Source of the DNA: Hymenopellis radicata
Taxonomy: Eukaryota > Basidiomycota > Agaricomycetes > Agaricales > Physalacriaceae
Length of the DNA stretch: 64,000 nt
Reading direction: 5' to 3'
NCBI GenBank assembly: GCA_015501595.1
Contig: JADNRX010000030.1
Coordinates: 124,001-188,000, forward strand
A program made the position numbers and the translations under genes. The notes beneath the pieces are model-generated. The model was not told where the DNA came from. It did no database searches and worked only from the letters and a program-made list of their open reading frames with translations. Positions 23,804 to 35,398 of the stretch are shown piece after piece. How positions within the stretch are numbered: position 1 is the first letter of the stretch; each line of letters starts with the position of its first letter.

Positions 23804-25261
23804 ATGACATCTTTCCTCTCAAACTTGGGATCCACAGTCGGCAAAGGCGTCTCCGATCTTGGGAAGGGCGTCGGGAAAGGCGTAGGTGATGTAGGAAAGG
23901 GCGTAGGCCAGGGCGTCAGTTATGTCGCGTCACAGGGCGCTAGAGGGCAGCCCGACACAACCCAAGACACAACACAAGTTCCACAGCCTTCTCCGGGCCC
24001 AGCGACAAGATCAAGCGCGGAGGGGTCGCAAACGCTCTTTGGAAGTCTGGGCAAGGGAATCACAGATGCTGGTAGACAGGGAACCAACCTCCTCGGGCAG
24101 GGATTTTCGAGTGGCTTCGAGATCGCAGGCCACTTATCCAAGAACACGCTCGATTTGCAGAAGAATGTCGCTGCGAGCATTGGAAGCATTGGCGGGACAG
24201 CCATTGATGCCGTAGTAACGGTTCGTGCCCCAATTCCCTGTTGTACTACATGTTGAATTACTCGCGTTTTTACAGGCAGCTAGTGCTACAACTGGTGCTG
24301 TGTTCAATCCTGTCGCTAACGGATTGAAAGCCATTGAAGGTCTGGAGGGCCTTGGTGAAGGCGTTGACCAGATCAACGGTCTCTCGACCAAGGCGCTACA
24401 AGGTCTGGCGTCTGCGACCAAGGACGCACTTGCAGTAGCTGGAAAGGTCCGTCGATTGAGAAGTCGACCACTTAATTATACTTACTGGTTCTTAGCCGCC
24501 TACATTTTTCGATCCCGACGCTGATGGTATCGTCAAAGTCAGTCGTTGATCATAAGCGTGTACTTCTGATGTTGACCTTCATCGCTTGTTTAGTTCGCAG
24601 ATACACAGAAAGGATTTGTCCTCCTCGGCCTCGAAGAGAAATATGCCAAAATCGCGGCCTATGCTCTTCACACCACATTCAGGCAAGTCGCCGTCGCCCA
24701 TAACTTGACCTATTCCTAATTGATGACGAGTCCAGCTTCTCCACATCCAACAGCTGGGACCCCCGAGCTAGTGCGCTCAATTCTGAAATGCCGATTCACG
24801 TCGATAAGATGTCTCAGACGCGCTGGGGCAAGAACTGGGGAAACTTTGAGCGCCTCGATTGGGTTAGCGATACCGATGTCGAGACATTCTTCGGTCTTCG
24901 ACCGCGAGAGAAATGGTCAGAGTATTACACTGATATGTGCGTATGAGCTTGCAACAATTCGCCATTGACCGACGGACTGATTCATTCTGCAGAAAATCAT
25001 ATTTTGGGACAGCCTTGCTCATTTTCGAGTGGGGAACAACGTGGCCGTACGCGTTTGGGCCTGCCTTCGACGCAACCAGTTCGGTTACACGCCAGCTGGG
25101 AACTATTATGCGGGTACGTAGCACGTCTTGTTTTGTGAAGCTTCTGTCTGATACCACTTTGTTAGACGGTGATACTTCCGACTATCTTCAAGAGCCGTGA
25201 AAATGCAAAGAAAGGAGACCTTAACAGGCAGGAGGAAGAAAAACAGTCGGATAAGCAATGA
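23804..25261 (+). CDS. Glycine-repeat protein with caleosin-like EF-hand
   Basis: About 340 residues after splicing. The N-terminus is an 11-residue-like Gly repeat array ('TVGKGVSDLGKGVGKGVGDV'), followed by a Gly/Ala/Leu helical region and one canonical EF-hand loop 'DPDADGIVKFAD' (ligands at 1, 3, 5, 7, 9 and an Asp at 12) in the context 'TFFDPDADGIVKFADTQKGF', which resembles the calcium loop of caleosins. The C-terminus includes 'DVETFFGLRPREKWSEYYTD' and a hydrophobic stretch 'SYFGTALLIFEWGTTWPYAF', then a Lys/Glu-rich end. An intron splits the EF-hand after 'GIVK'. The intron at 24683-24735 appears to be GC-AG. A role on lipid surfaces with Ca2+ control is a guess from these parts. Confidence 0.7.
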
Positions 25262-25323
25262 CAGAGTTGACAGATGGTGATATAAATTTTGTACATTTAG
25301 GAGGGTCTCAATCTATTGATGCC

Positions 25324-26272
25324 CTAGGCTTTCCAAGCGTCCTTGTTGGCCTCTATGAAGGACCTGAGGGTCCTCTTGCCGGCGACCTTGTTAGGGTTGG
25401 CAAAGTTCTTTTCCTCCACACCACTGGCGTTCAGCGTCTCAAGGAACGACAGTACGCCGGCGAGGTCCTCCGGTACACCGACTGAGACGTATCTCTTCTT
25501 GATCTCGTCCGCCGAAACACGGGTGTGGGTGATGGTGCGGCCCAGAACATCACTGAACGTTTTCGCGACCTGTAGATCGACGCGTTAGATTTGAAAATGT
25601 AAGAAGATGAGCGAGAATCCTACATCGTCATAGGAAAGAAGCTCGGGCCCGAGGAGTATCTTGTCCGTGTTGTAGCTCTCCGCGCGCGTCAACGCGTCAA
25701 ACGCGAGATCGGCGATGTCATCAGCTGAAATGAACCCTATTTTTCCATCCTGTGATGCAGTAACAATCGTTCCTTTCTCCTTAATGCTCAGGAGATGCAT
25801 CGTAACAAAGTTCTCTACACAGTCATGAGCCATCATTTGCAAAACTGCTGTAGCTCAAAACGACACACCATGGAACCAAGTGGGTCGTATGACGAAGTAA
25901 TCGACACCCAATTTGATCAAGTACTCGTGTACTTTACCCGTCGCTGGACCGCCAGCGTCCAGCGACGACGCGCTCAGCAACACGAAGCGCTTCACGCCCT
26001 TCTGGACCGCCAAATCGATGAACGGCTTCATCGCTCCAAACGGGTCTGCAGAGCCTGCCGGCGAGACCAGGTAAATACTCTCGATCTTGGGATCGGCAGT
26101 GAAGGGGTTCTCAAACGTGGCGGGATCGTGCCAGTCAAACTTGACAGCAGTGAAAGGTGCGGGCGCGTCGCCCTTGCGCGACGCGAGGATGGTGGTCTTG
26201 TTGGCAGCCTGGAGAAGACGCGCAAGGCGCAATGGCAGTCTTTCCGGTGCCACCAGTGAGAAGAATAGACAT
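25324..26272 (-). CDS. NmrA-like NAD(P)-binding reductase
   Basis: Rossmann-fold protein of the NmrA/atypical short-chain dehydrogenase family, similar to ergot-alkaloid festuclavine/agroclavine dehydrogenases (EasG type). 'MSILLTGGTGKTAI' is the glycine-rich nucleotide-binding loop; 'TTILASRKGD' follows strand 2; 'VKRFVLLSASSLDAG' and 'YFVIRPTWFH' are typical; 'DGKIGFISADDIADLAFDAL' is a conserved later block. Start 26272, stop 25324-25326. An intron near 25812-25863 joins 'WFH' to 'ENFVTMHL', a second near 25571-25622. One extra C at about 26226 breaks the frame between 'GGTGKTAI' and 'LARLLQAAN'; removing it restores the family sequence. Likely a redox enzyme of secondary metabolism; substrate unknown. 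Confidence 0.82.
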
Positions 26273-26726
26273 GATGTTGCTGTTTAGATGGTCGAGTGAT
26301 GCGGTGAGAGGGCAATGAGTGAACTGGTCCTTGAACGCGTTTCCTCCATCCTATTTCAATGAACGACAACTGACGACTGATAATCTGAATATCCCCAAAT
26401 GGGTGTGTATATCGGCCTTATTACAAACTTCCTGCCAAGAACATGTCAGCAGGAGACAGCGTGAGATAGTGGTGAGTAAGAACAGGGTTCTCGACAAAGC
26501 CGATTCGCGTAAGTGTGGCGACGGAAATCAGGAACGCGGCTCATTCGGCAACCGTTGTCCTATAGGCTATGTGCGGATAATTCGGCGCGCGAACCGAATG
26601 GCGAAATCAATGACACTTGCCACGAAGTCATGGTAAGTTAGAGTAAATGGATTCGCAACGCATCGAGCCGCCGTGCTGTACAACAGTCGCTAGTGATGTC
26701 GGCACGTACATGTACACGTTCGTTGG
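26273..26726. other. Intergenic between NmrA-like and FAD oxidase genes
   Basis: About 450 bp upstream of the NmrA-like start and downstream of the FAD oxidase stop. A 105-codon frame at 26319-26636 (+) shows no recognisable motif. Probably the promoter of the reductase and the 3'UTR of the oxidase. Confidence 0.4.
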
Positions 26727-28642
26727 CTATTCCTCGATAGACGATGGGAAGTAAAAAACGTCGTGTGGGTCGTACAGTGCCTTCAACTCCTGTAATGGTT
26801 GATAGTGACGACCATAATACAAATCCTGCCCTTTGGGGAGGTTAACAACGCGCCACAACTAAGCCAACAGTATGACGCACAGTTGTCCAGCCTGTCTTCA
26901 ACATAGTTGACATACGCGCTGATAACATCACACTGCGTTAGTGGGGCAAGCATTGACGACGATCTTTCACTTGCCCATAGTCCCAATCTTCTGGCATGTT
27001 GTCAATTACGCTTGAGGCAATGCCTAGACGTCCTTTTAGTACGTGCCAAATTGAAGAGGTATTGCTACTCCACACACCATTAATGAATGTAAATCCATAT
27101 TCAGGAAACGGCGGGACTATATTGGAACCATAGATCTGCATATTGAATCGCGAACTGCGATGTGCAAACGCAGTCCGATCCAAAGGGACCTTGTTGAGCG
27201 CCGAGTTACTTCCGCCGTACAATTCTGTCTCTACGAACCAGCCCTTGACAAGAATCAGTCAGTCTGATTCATATTTACGGGAAGCGGTGCGAGGCAACTG
27301 ACCCCTAAACTCGTAGCAAAGCCATCGGTAGCCAGATAGGTGACAAACGCCTCCATAGCTTCCCATGTCATAGGCTCAGCCTCAGGCGTCATCAGAGACT
27401 TGGCATAGAACGTGTCGGTATTATCAGGCGCGCTTGTATTCAACGATGGGAAAGACAATGAATTGAGGCCTTCAATGTAGTTCCCGCTGAAGAACGTAGT
27501 ACTCGCGGGTTCCGGTAGCAAGCTCAAGAAGGGCTTCACGGTGTCATTGAAAGTCTCAAGAGAGCCAAAATAGCCTGCGAGATATTGGAGGGTGACCGTA
27601 CCATTCATCGGGCCTTTCAAGAAGTACAGTTCGGTACCAAGCTCCGCAGGTATGCCGCTGTCAACGAATGTTTGGAATTCCGATAATGTATGCGTGGCAT
27701 CTGCGATATCCATTTCCCAAGTGTATGTGGCGTAGAGGGCAGAGTCTGGCGCAGGATAGGTAGCAACTGTGATGAAGGTTGAGATACCAAAAGATGAGGC
27801 TGAGCCACGAAGAGCCTAGTACCTCCAAGTTAGTATACTAACTAGGAAGAGTTGCTTGACACCGCGTACCCAGAAAAGGTCTGGATGCTCCGTTGCAGAT
27901 GCAGTGGTTATCGTCCCATTTGCTAGAACTACCTCGACTGCGATTACGACGTCTAGCGTTAAGCCCCACATTCTGGATGTGAATCCATATCCTCCAAATG
28001 CTATAGAAACAGTTATAAGAAGCTGAACGCTTCAATCATAAGGGGATATCCACACCTGCATGTCCGCCTAGTCCGACGTATGAGCATCGGCCATGAGGCA
28101 TAGCACGACCATACTCGTTGATTCCAAGGGCAATGTCTCCTAGTTTATTCCCTACTCCCAGTACCGCGGTGTTATCGTCGTTGACAGTGATACTTGTCAG
28201 AGAACTGAGATCGATGACAAGAGATCCGTTTTTGCCGCCCAAGCCATTCGCAATGTAACTGTGCTGTAAACAACGCGTAAGGGATTGAAGTGATTTGACA
28301 AGCAGCAAGTACTGACGCCTCCACTTCGAGCTACAACGTTGAGACCTTGGCGGGTCCCAGCCGAAAGGGAGGCTGCGACTTGTTCCGTTGTCGTAGGGTA
28401 CGCGATTCCTATCGGCTGGTACGCAAATCGCAAGTTGTCTGACCAGGACGCGTATCAGTGAAAGGCGGGATAAAGTACAAGATGAATATAAACGAACATG
28501 GCTGAGTAGCATTCGCGTAGAGCGCGTCAGCAGGAAAGATAGCCGTCACGCCTGCTGTAGCGAGATCCTCTTGGAGCTGGGAGGCATTTTGGGCCAGGGC
28601 AACGGATAGGCAGGCAAAGACCACGACGAGCAGCATGGCCAT
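26727..28642 (-). CDS. Secreted FAD-linked oxidoreductase, berberine-bridge type
   Basis: Extracellular flavin oxidase. A clear signal peptide opens it ('MAMLLVVVFACLSVALAQN'). The FAD domain shows 'VVARSGGHSYIANGLGGK', where the His of RSGGH is the site of 8-alpha-histidyl FAD, and 'MPHGRCSYVGLGGHAG', whose Cys is the usual second attachment point, so FAD is likely bicovalently bound. The RSGG/H codons are split by an intron (GTCAGT…TTTACAG). The BBE C-terminal motif 'LDNWQDLYYGRHYQPLQELK', followed by 'YDPHDVFYFPSS', appears once the last intron is removed (its joint creates the Trp). Substrate-binding domain with several N-glycosylation sites. Members oxidise sugars, alcohols or secondary metabolites. 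The neighbouring NmrA-like reductase hints at a metabolic pair, unproven. Confidence 0.88.
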
Positions 28643-29138
28643 CGTTAACGCTGGGATTGCTCCTTGGCTTTATAAGAGCATTTTGGAAGGGGCGGGAGCT
28701 ATGCCGTCCCTACTTGATGCAGATGTCCAAGTCTGAGGTCCGCAGTGCACATGGGTTACCAGATGACCTGGTCGGCCGTGTGCTACTTGCGGATTTACAG
28801 GAGTTGCGATTCAGTCGGCTGCGAGGAGACAATGAGTACAATAATCGGGTAAGACGTCGCTGATCTGAGCGCACCGGAGACAGAGAAAATGCGTTTTGTG
28901 TACAGCATCAAGGTGGGCTACGGCGTCCGCAAATGAATGAGGCTAGAGGATGGAGGACATAGAGATGAAGACGGAGCAAGGACGGAGCGAGAACATGGTG
29001 GTTCAGATGCGGGAGCCTCGACGCGTGACCTTGACCGCAGTCTCAAGGACACAAGTCATCCGAGATGCTCTCTATGAAGCCTTAGGTTTTCAGTTACTTT
29101 ACAGTCTATACAACAGTGTGTAATAAGTATGTATTATG
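28643..29138. other. Intergenic, upstream of FAD oxidase
   Basis: About 500 bp between the FAD oxidase start and the stop of the TSR4/PDCD2-like gene. Short open frames only. Presumed promoter of the oxidase and 3'UTR of the other gene; no specific element recognised. Confidence 0.4.
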
Positions 29139-30669
29139 TTACACTTCCATATCCCACTGTACAAGAACATGCTCTTCGCGCCACGCCTCCTTCGCACCCT
29201 CACCAGTACAACAATCCTTCTCACACGAAAACACCATCGCAGTACCCCAATCCATCCCACGCGTCTCAGCATCTCCTTTTAACGCCTTCTCAACTGCCTT
29301 TCGCCTCTCCTCGTCAGTCAAGGCTTTTCCTTTATCAGACGCATCTTTCAGAATGTTGATGAGGTTAGGCATAAGCTGACACTCGAAAACGCGCTTGGAG
29401 CCGCAGCTAGGGCATTTGGGTATGCGGTCAGTAGTGTAGGCGCGCTTCGCGGTGCGAACGACTTTGAAGTCGGGCTTCGTCACGGGGAGGTTTTCTGCAG
29501 GCGGCGGCGGGAATATCATGTCAAATACCGATCCTTGACCGAAAGGAAGAGGAGTGCCCTGCAGTTCGTATCTACATGCATATTCGAGTGCATACATAAG
29601 AGACAGAACGAGAGAACTCACCTGACACACTGCTCAGGTTCATACTCGACGCGTTTTGAGAACTTTTCGAAAACTTGATCGACATTTAAAGAGTTTTCGT
29701 AGGCCTCGAAGACCATGGCGCGCTTTTATCGCCTTTGCCGTCGTCCTCCTGCGCAAGGATGTCTGCACCGGAAGGAACCTTGCGCTTAGGCTCAGGTGCT
29801 ATATATTCGGATGAGGTCGATAGATATTGGGGAGGGTATTGCGGGGCTGCTTTCCAAGGAGAGTCCTCCAACGTCGTTGAGGTGAGTGCAGTAATCAAGG
29901 AATGTTCCGATGAGGTTGACTCTGTGTCAGATTCATCGGCCTCATCATTGACTTGCTCTTCTTCGGTGGAAGGTGTAGGAGGAGCTCCAAAACTTGAGAT
30001 CCAGTCCAAATGGATTCGGCGTAGCTACAGCAGAGTTCATCTTCAAGATGTCAATGAAGCGTACCGATAGTTAAGAGTGCAGCTCACAGAGAAGGGATTT
30101 GGAGCAGGGACTTTCTTTTCGCGAGGCGGAATTTTGGCGGCCTGCTTTTCCTTTCTCTTCGCTAATTTCTTCTCCAGCTTGACGGCATACTCCGAATTGA
30201 AACGCAACGCCCTCCATGCGCGTATACTGTGAGAGGACGTTGAGGCGACATTCAATTAACCTTCAAGAAAAATACACACCCGACTCACCTCCCATCCTTT
30301 TTCTGGCAAGCGGCAGTCGCGCATCCCCAGACATATAGCGCGCGATCCATAGGGCTATCCTCGAACGGGCACCACATCTGCACGAGCAGCTCCATCGGCT
30401 TGCTGCAAATCTTACATTGGGACGAGGATAGCGACGGATCAGGCGACACCAGGAATGCCTTGGAATATGAACCAAATCAACATTGTAATCGACAGTACAT
30501 GTATAGGATATCGTACAGGAAGGCCCCCAATCCGCGACACCGCCGCATCTGTCAAGTCGCTCGACGCCGTTATAGGACCATCGGGGACGCCAAGCAGCAC
30601 AGACGTTTCCTCGTCTGAGAGCACTTCTTCATCCGAATCAGACCAGTCATCTTCGGCCGTTTGAGCCAT
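29139..30669 (-). CDS. TSR4: TSR4/PDCD2-like ribosome-biogenesis protein
   Basis: Dedicated chaperone of ribosomal protein uS5 (Rps2) in yeast; PDCD2 family. Starts 'MAQTAEDDWSDSDEEVLSDE' at 30669. After the first intron comes the zinc-finger-like block 'SSSQCKICSKPMELLVQMWC' and 'ALYVWGCATAACQKKDG'. A Lys-rich linker ('LEKKLAKRKEKQAAKIPPRE') and an acidic Ser/Thr stretch follow. The C-terminal PDCD2_C domain is clear: 'RYELQGTPLPFGQGSVFDMI', 'RIPKCPSCGSKRVFECQLMP' (CxxC) and 'GMDWGTAMVFSCEKDCC'. Five or more exons. The mobile-element array begins only 284 bp upstream of the start, so it may affect expression. Confidence 0.88.
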
Positions 30670-30952
30670 ATCTGAAGATATAATCAGCATGAGAGTCTTG
30701 CAACGGATTGAAGGCGAAGGAAAAAAAAAAGTCAGAAAAGCATGAATGGTATTAAAGATTGTATCGTCTCGTTCACTGATAACCAAGGTACTTGGGTGCA
30801 GCGCTTCAGACTCGTCATCTAAAGGCTCATCATAAAACGACAGAATGAAGAGGAGACTTACGAAAGAGAATGAAGATGGTGGTGGAAGACAAGCAGATTT
30901 TTTTCCGAGTGGCAAGCGAACATAAACAAAGCTTGTTTCCCCATTAGGAATA
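30670..30952 (-). promoter_or_regulatory. TSR4 promoter, left flank of the mobile array
   Basis: Unique DNA between the TSR4 ATG and the first ACTTA core. It contains an A10 run at about 30720 and pyrimidine-rich stretches on the minus strand. It is the left half of the pre-integration locus. Confidence 0.4.
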
Positions 30953-30957
30953 ACTTA
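30953..30957. repeat. ACTTA core, left edge of array
   Basis: Five bases (…GGAATA-ACTTA-GTTTCGAT…) shared with the unit junction and the right edge. To the left the sequence is unique; to the right it is the unit start GTTTCGATAAAATAGG. Confidence 0.6.
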
Positions 30958-31769
30958 GTTTCGATAAAATAGGCCCCTTTATCCTTAACGGGACGGCCGA
31001 TCGTCTTGAGTCTTGCGCCGAGTTGCCGGGCACGCGGTCGCACCATCCCTGTCTTGGACCCTTCAATCAATCCCGAACACTGATTCCGATTGATTCCGGC
31101 GTTCATCTTTTTACGCGATTATCTCCCTCAGCGGGCTGTCCTGCTTTGTTTCAGTTCAGTCCGCACACACACTTGGCGTACATGGCTTGTTATTCCCTCG
31201 TTCCTCCTTGGAAGACAGCAGCTCAAACCGTTTGAGCAAACATTCAGATGGAACCTGCTCTCGCGACGACAGGCAGTGACATTGAACCTGCTCTCGCGAG
31301 ACGACAGCGGAGCAGGTCAGCAACACCACACCTGCTCAACAGGGTGTGGCTCATAGTGGGTAGAGATTTTGCTCATGCACGACTTGACCTGCAATTAACG
31401 CGTCTCTCAACCAAGATGTACACCTTGCAACGTTGCAACGAGCGCGCGCGGCCATCCCCGACTTCCCACGAGTGCGCGGCCATCCTCGACTTCGCGCGTG
31501 CAATCAAATATGATTTCTGTCCATTCTTACTACCACTACTATCAGTCCATCGTCCGTATCATTGTCCGTATTACTACTACGAGTCCATCGTCTGGATCAC
31601 TACTACTCTTCAAACAGCAGATGTATAGGAAGAATATACGACTTGTAAGATTTATTAAAGCGAGACGGAGTATGATAATTGTAAGGAAATTGCTTAACTT
31701 GTCAATCTATTGAGTTCTAGTCTTTCGTTGAGCACGCTCTTCCGGTGTCCCATTTCGACTTGTTCGACC

Positions 31770-32835
31770 TAGAGACCTCAACGACTCAAATCCGGGTCAG
31801 ATCCGTGATCCATCACGCGAGTACCCGTGGCCGAAACTGCCGATCCGCGATCCTTATCTGATCCGACCCGCCACGGATTACGGATCAAGACGAGTCGGAT
31901 CGCCGAGATCGCCGAGCGGGTCGAGTACTCGAGTAAACTCGAGTATTCCATACACTCAAATCTATTCATGCCCGACGAGTATCCCCGGGCAATGGCACGG
32001 GGACACTCAGTCGTGCATGATGCAGACTGAGGGTGGTGGAGAGTGAGTGACAGTGGTGACAGTGGTGGAGATGGTGGTGGTAGCGATGGAGATGGTGGTG
32101 GTAGCGGTGGAGATGGTGGTGGTAACGGTGGAGATGGTGGAGATGATGGTGGTGTGAGTTGTCGTCGGCTGCACTCCTCAGCGCGCTCGCCTCACCACCG
32201 CATCAACGCGTCAACGCGTCATCCTCCCGCCATCCATCATCGCTCCATCTACCTCTTCACTCCATCCCCGTCGTCGTCGTTGTCCCGGAGTCGTGGTTAT
32301 CCGGGAGTCGTTGCCATCGTTGTCCAGAGTCGGCGCCGTGAAGTCGTCCGTTGCTGCTGTCACAGAGACAGCAGCAAGCCCAGCACTCAGCCAGGGCACA
32401 ATCCTCACCCCAGAGGCCACCTGACAGTCGTCAGAGTGGCAGCGGTGACAATCGTCACTCGCTGGGTGGTTGTTGTCGCGGGAGAAGAGAGAGATGAGAG
32501 CGATCGAGTTATCGATCAGAGGCTTACGCGGCCTCTCGGTATTTGCCGGATCATGGGAATTAACAAGAAATTCACGCGAATGGCTCATTTGGGCGACGTA
32601 AGGGTCCGTTTAACTTGGTAAAAATTTGTAAATTAAGCTAAAATATATACCTAAATATTCACGAGTTAACACGAGTACTCGCGACGAGTACTCGTGCCTC
32701 CAGAGCCCGATCCGCGATCCAAGTGTGATCCGACCCGCCACGGGTCTACGGATCAAACGGATCGGATCTCCGAGATGCCCGAGCGGATCGAGTATGGGTA
32801 AACCCGTGTGATCCGTTGACTCGTTGAGGTCTCTA
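31770..32835. mobile_element. Non-autonomous hAT-type element (1066 bp), unit 1
   Basis: Termini TAGAGACCTCAACGACTC and its inverse (18 bp, one mismatch) flanked by the 8-bp target duplication GTTCGACC (31762-31769 and 32836-32843). An 8-bp duplication with TAGAG… ends is the hAT signature. Subterminal GATCCG/CGAGTACTCG motifs occur at both ends. The interior has a GGTGGAGATGGTGGT-type minisatellite (~32043-32150). Long open frames (32043-32621 +, 32211-32588 -) are compositional, not recognisable genes. It is inserted in the 3' end of the recombinase gene and is present in both units, so it predates their duplication. Confidence 0.85.
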
Positions 32836-35265
32836 GTTCGACCTGGACAGTCTCTTCGGCGAATAGCGTTGCAAAGTTCACCAAAGCCCTTGTTGCATTC
32901 TGGATATTCCTCTTCGAACCGTTTCTCGTCCGAGTTTAATCTAAGGTGCATGCCATGAGCAGTGCTAGGGAAGCGATAAAGCATAAGAATGTTGTATCGT
33001 GCAAATGCCAGAGCAACTAATTCTCGATTACGACGGTTGTTAGCCATATTAGTTTGTTGTCGTCCTGTGTACCAGCTTTCGGGCCAATCCTTCAAGGCAT
33101 ATCCCGTGGCGGGATCGACCTCGTTCCACTGTTTCACCGCAAGTCGCCACGCCAGAGCTGGCTGGCCCTTGGGAAGTCCTGCAATCACGGCACACCGACG
33201 AGCCTTCTCTGCCGGAGTTTCTGCATCCATTGGCACCGGAGGTCTCTGTACGGCGAATGTCGACTCACGAGGGGGAATCTCGTGCTGATGGACTGAACCG
33301 GCAGGTACATGAAGGATCGGGTCGCTACGACCAATTGAGATGACCGAGGGAGGGTGTCCAGTAGGCAAGCAAGGCCCCAAGGCAAAAGAAAGACTTGATG
33401 GAGTGATAGCTGGCCTACGTGATGCGGCGCTGGTAGGACTTGTTGCTGATACTAAACTAATGGTATTGGCAATAGGATGCAGAACAGTATGAACCTGATT
33501 GGTGAGACTCGGAAGGTTGAACGGTGGCGGATATTGATATGCTGGATGGAAGAGTTGAGGCTGGAAAAGAGCATAAGACGATGGCTGGGGTGGTAGTGTG
33601 GGATGCGAGAAACTGGAGCACTGCGTAGCAGAGAGGTAACTTTGTTGGAACATTGTTGTCAAGTTCACGGCAAACGTATTGAACGTCTCATTCGTTACTG
33701 GCACGTGAGCCTTCTGTTCTCCGAGTAAGACGTCGCCACGATCAGCGCGTCCGGGATCAAGGACATCGCTGTAATTCTCTTCGTACTTCGAAAGAGAATC
33801 CAAGAGGTATTTCATGAGCGTATCCACCTAGTAGGCCTGGATTAGTATCAGGTAGTACACTGTTTGAAGAGTCAAAACTTACGCTTTCACCCTCAGCCCA
33901 GCCACCCCACCAGCGAACCTTACGTAGTGACCATCGCCGGCCAACTTTATCCCACATGAATCGAAATTGAGCACCACCTCGACGAAGAGAGTGAGTGGTA
34001 AAGTTTCGTGTCAAGCCTGCCGCAGATGCAAACTTGGTAATCAGTGCTTGAATCGCATTCTGAGAAAGCTGCTCCTGTGTATGAATAACCCCATTCACCG
34101 AAATGACTGGGAATACAAGCTCGTCCGGAAGAAGTGGACGACCAATCCAAAATTCGTAAAGCCGAATCCATAATGTCATAGCTTGATATGCGTCTAACGC
34201 TGCATGCTCATTCGAACTAGCGCATTGATGTATCTCGTAAGTATTACCTGCATATAGTGAGAGGCTTTAGACCAAATGCAGAATAGGGACCAAACAAACT
34301 TTCGAGAGAGCACTCGTATTCGCTCTTATTCTGCCAGCCCTTACGATTCTCGAGGAAGACCGTGAAGAACTGACTGAACGGAGCAGTTCGTTTACGACAG
34401 TTCCAAGTAAAATTCTGTCTGCGAAGCTGACACAGTTCGAAGTTTCTGATATTAAATCAATCAGTACTGCATGATTCTATCGGCAGAGTTAGGATCATGC
34501 TCACCGAGTCCAGAGTACGAAGCCCATCGTAAAGAACACTCGCATCATTGCATGCTCCAGGCACTTCCCCGTTTGGTCGCGTGTTAGTTTTCCTTGAATG
34601 GCCATCTCCACCAACTCATCAGGACAGACGGCTCGGGACTTCGCAAGGATTGCATCAACTTCTTCAACCAGAAATGCCTCAGCGTGATTCCGTTTAGCTG
34701 CTTCACCCCCCTCTTTGTCCGCTTCTGGATATTCTTCACAATCTCTTTCACCTCGTACTGTTGTGCTGGGTTCCCCTTGAATGTCTTCTTCTCTTTATTA
34801 TACGAGTAGTCGCCTATAAAACCGGCCCTGGGATCTGTTCGTTAATATGACTGAATTCATAGTACAGCAGGTAGTGACGTACCTGCGCCACAGATCGTTG
34901 AAGGCACTATGTATCTTGTCGCCTGTCTGATGCTTCCGTGTCTTTACAATACACTGGTCCACAAGGTACAGCTCCAGCGCTTTTGCGGATGCACAGTTTG
35001 GAGTCTCGTTGAAAGCCAACTTGAGAGTTTCGGTATCCAGTCCATCACTAGCTTCGAGGCCACTTGAACGAGCCTTGCATGTTTCTGCAAGCCAGGCCTG
35101 AGCCCGTCGAATGCAACTGTCGTACTGGCCCTGTGTGTTCTGTGATTTGCCGTAGCGCTTCTTTGTCGTCGCGCGGACATCCTGGAGGCTGTCCCAATCT
35201 GCATTTGTAGATGCAGTACCGCGAGGCGTATGAGGCGTACGAGCAGGAGCCATCCTCGTTGACAC
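32610..35265 (-). CDS. Tyrosine recombinase, Crypton-like, unit 1 (altered C-terminus)
   Basis: Candidate integrase of the mobile unit. Starts 'MSTRMAPARTPHTPRGTAST' at 35265; the N-terminal SAM-like part has 'TTKKRYGKSQNTQGQYDSCI'. Middle exons include 'CPDELVEMAIQGKLTRDQTG' and 'FELCQLRRQNF' (candidate first Arg). The catalytic box is 'FTTHSLRRGGAQFRFMWDKV' (HxLR), then 'WSLRKVRWWGGWAEGE'. After an intron (about 33828-33882) comes 'DTLMKYLLDSLSKYEENYSD' with candidate Tyr nucleophiles. The hAT insertion cuts the last exon after 'DCPGRT'; without it the frame would stay open to a TAG at 31707-31709, with it the frame ends at 32610 inside the hAT element. One base is missing at about 34718 compared with unit 2, breaking the 'EIVKNIQKRDKEG' exon. 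Confidence 0.7.
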
Positions 35266-35398
35266 AGATGACCAGGGAGTAGGAAGGGAGGTTTGCCGTG
35301 TTGCGGTCTTGTATGTTTCACTATGGATCCAAGAAAATTAACGACGGGCTCAGGGCGCATCACATTTATTACACTAGACGTAGACACCAAAACTACTT

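Noticed and set aside
32043..32150. CRISPR-like or regulatory repeat array
   Set aside because: It is a simple minisatellite of GGTGGAGATGG units without spacers, in a eukaryotic genome.
31769..32836. Long ORFs inside the 1066-bp hAT element as genes
   Set aside because: They are due to GGTGGAGATGGTGGT-type repeats and GC-rich DNA and show no domains.
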